From: Caulobacter sp. Root1455
GTDB taxonomy: Bacteria; Pseudomonadota; Alphaproteobacteria; Caulobacterales; Caulobacteraceae
DNA length: 64,000 bases
Reading direction: 5' to 3'
Assembly (NCBI RefSeq): GCF_001426905.1
Contig: NZ_LMFQ01000006.1
Location: forward strand, 44,987-108,986
Shown: positions 63,828-64,000 of the stretch, piece after piece
Position numbering within the stretch: position 1 is the stretch's first letter
Layout: each line of letters begins with the position of its first letter
Position numbers and translations under genes: made by a program
The notes under the pieces: model-generated
Databases searched by the model: none
What the model was told of the DNA's origin: nothing
What the model saw: the letters and a program-made list of their open reading frames with translations, nothing else

Positions 63828-63864
63828 TTCGCTATGTCTTAGCCGAGGCTAGAAGATCGATCGA

Positions 63865-64000
63865 CTACTCGACGATCTTGGCCACGACGCCGGCGCCGAC
63901 GGTGCGGCCGCCTTCGCGGATGGCGAAGCGCAGGCCTTGGTCCATGGCGATCGGGGTGATCAGCTCGACGTCCAGCTCGGCGTTGTCGCCCGGCATGATC
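63865..64000 (-). CDS. tuf: Elongation factor Tu, C-terminal end (5' beyond window)
   Basis: The last 44-45 codons, read on the minus strand to TAG 63867-63865, give [20 protein letters not shown], then [23 protein letters not shown], the EF-Tu C-terminus. It belongs to the str operon side of the ribosomal region. Here it is separated from rpsJ by about 9 kb. Confidence 0.97.
   Translation of the reverse strand, partial: IMPGDNAELDVELITPIAMDQGLRFAIREGGRTVGAGVVAKIVE

Overview
The window is about 68% GC by eye and gene-dense, with many ATGA/GTGA-type 4-nt gene overlaps. It looks like a chromosomal segment of a pigmented Caulobacter or a close Caulobacterales relative. The evidence is a CC0125/CC1285-family lipoprotein, promoters matching the Caulobacter housekeeping pattern (TTGaCgS, 10-14 nt, GCTANAWC), an alphaproteobacterial S10-spc-alpha ribosomal cluster without rpmJ, and typical alphaproteobacterial families such as ATP12, DUF1800/DUF1501 and FdhD. 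I see no integrase, transposase, CRISPR array, tRNA or rRNA.

Layout. 1-3.6 kb: end of NAD kinase, an Hpt phosphotransfer protein, a Tat-exported lactone oxidase-like flavoprotein, a c-type cytochrome lipoprotein and folD. 3.7-11.6 kb: a carotenoid locus. crtY-crtI-crtB (+) converge on a block (-) of crtE, ABC-2 ATPase, ABC-2 permease, crtZ and a four-TM protein. The enzymes would make GGPP, phytoene, lycopene, beta-carotene and zeaxanthin. 11.7-16.2 kb: secreted and lipoproteins of unknown role. 16.2-24.2 kb: pccB, an ATP12 chaperone, a DUF1800/DUF1501 pair, a DUF4199 plus membrane LuxR pair, rluC and crcB. 24.4-40.1 kb: a broken small secreted-protein gene, a degenerate GGDEF/EAL-like protein, a second RluA-family enzyme, rarA, a lipoprotein HtrA protease, a tightly overlapping VOC-YjbR-ArsR-SRPBCC-MFS operon, a secreted phosphodiesterase-like enzyme, an ABC-2 transporter and a chemoreceptor gene split by a 14-bp tandem duplication.

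40.2-55.0 kb (-): the ribosomal cluster rpsJ to rplQ with secY, adk and rpoA. A strong promoter and a structured 216-nt leader precede rpsJ. A second promoter lies between adk and rpsM. The distal spc part is punctuated by terminator-like hairpins (rpmD/rplO, secY/adk) and by a palindrome-packed 281-bp spacer (rplO/secY). 55.4-63.7 kb: an outer-membrane beta-barrel protein, a DUF2807 protein, a YdeP/FdhF-type molybdoenzyme with its FdhD maturase, a cNMP-binding/thioredoxin-reductase-like fusion without the CxxC, and a class C beta-lactamase-like hydrolase. The 3' end of tuf closes the window. About 9 kb of unrelated genes therefore separate tuf from the S10 operon.

Two families of intergenic palindromic repeats occur, each in two copies (7378/63653 and 35060/45175). 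All coordinates, starts and promoter calls come from reading the sequence by eye. Function calls rest on motif recognition, not database searches.
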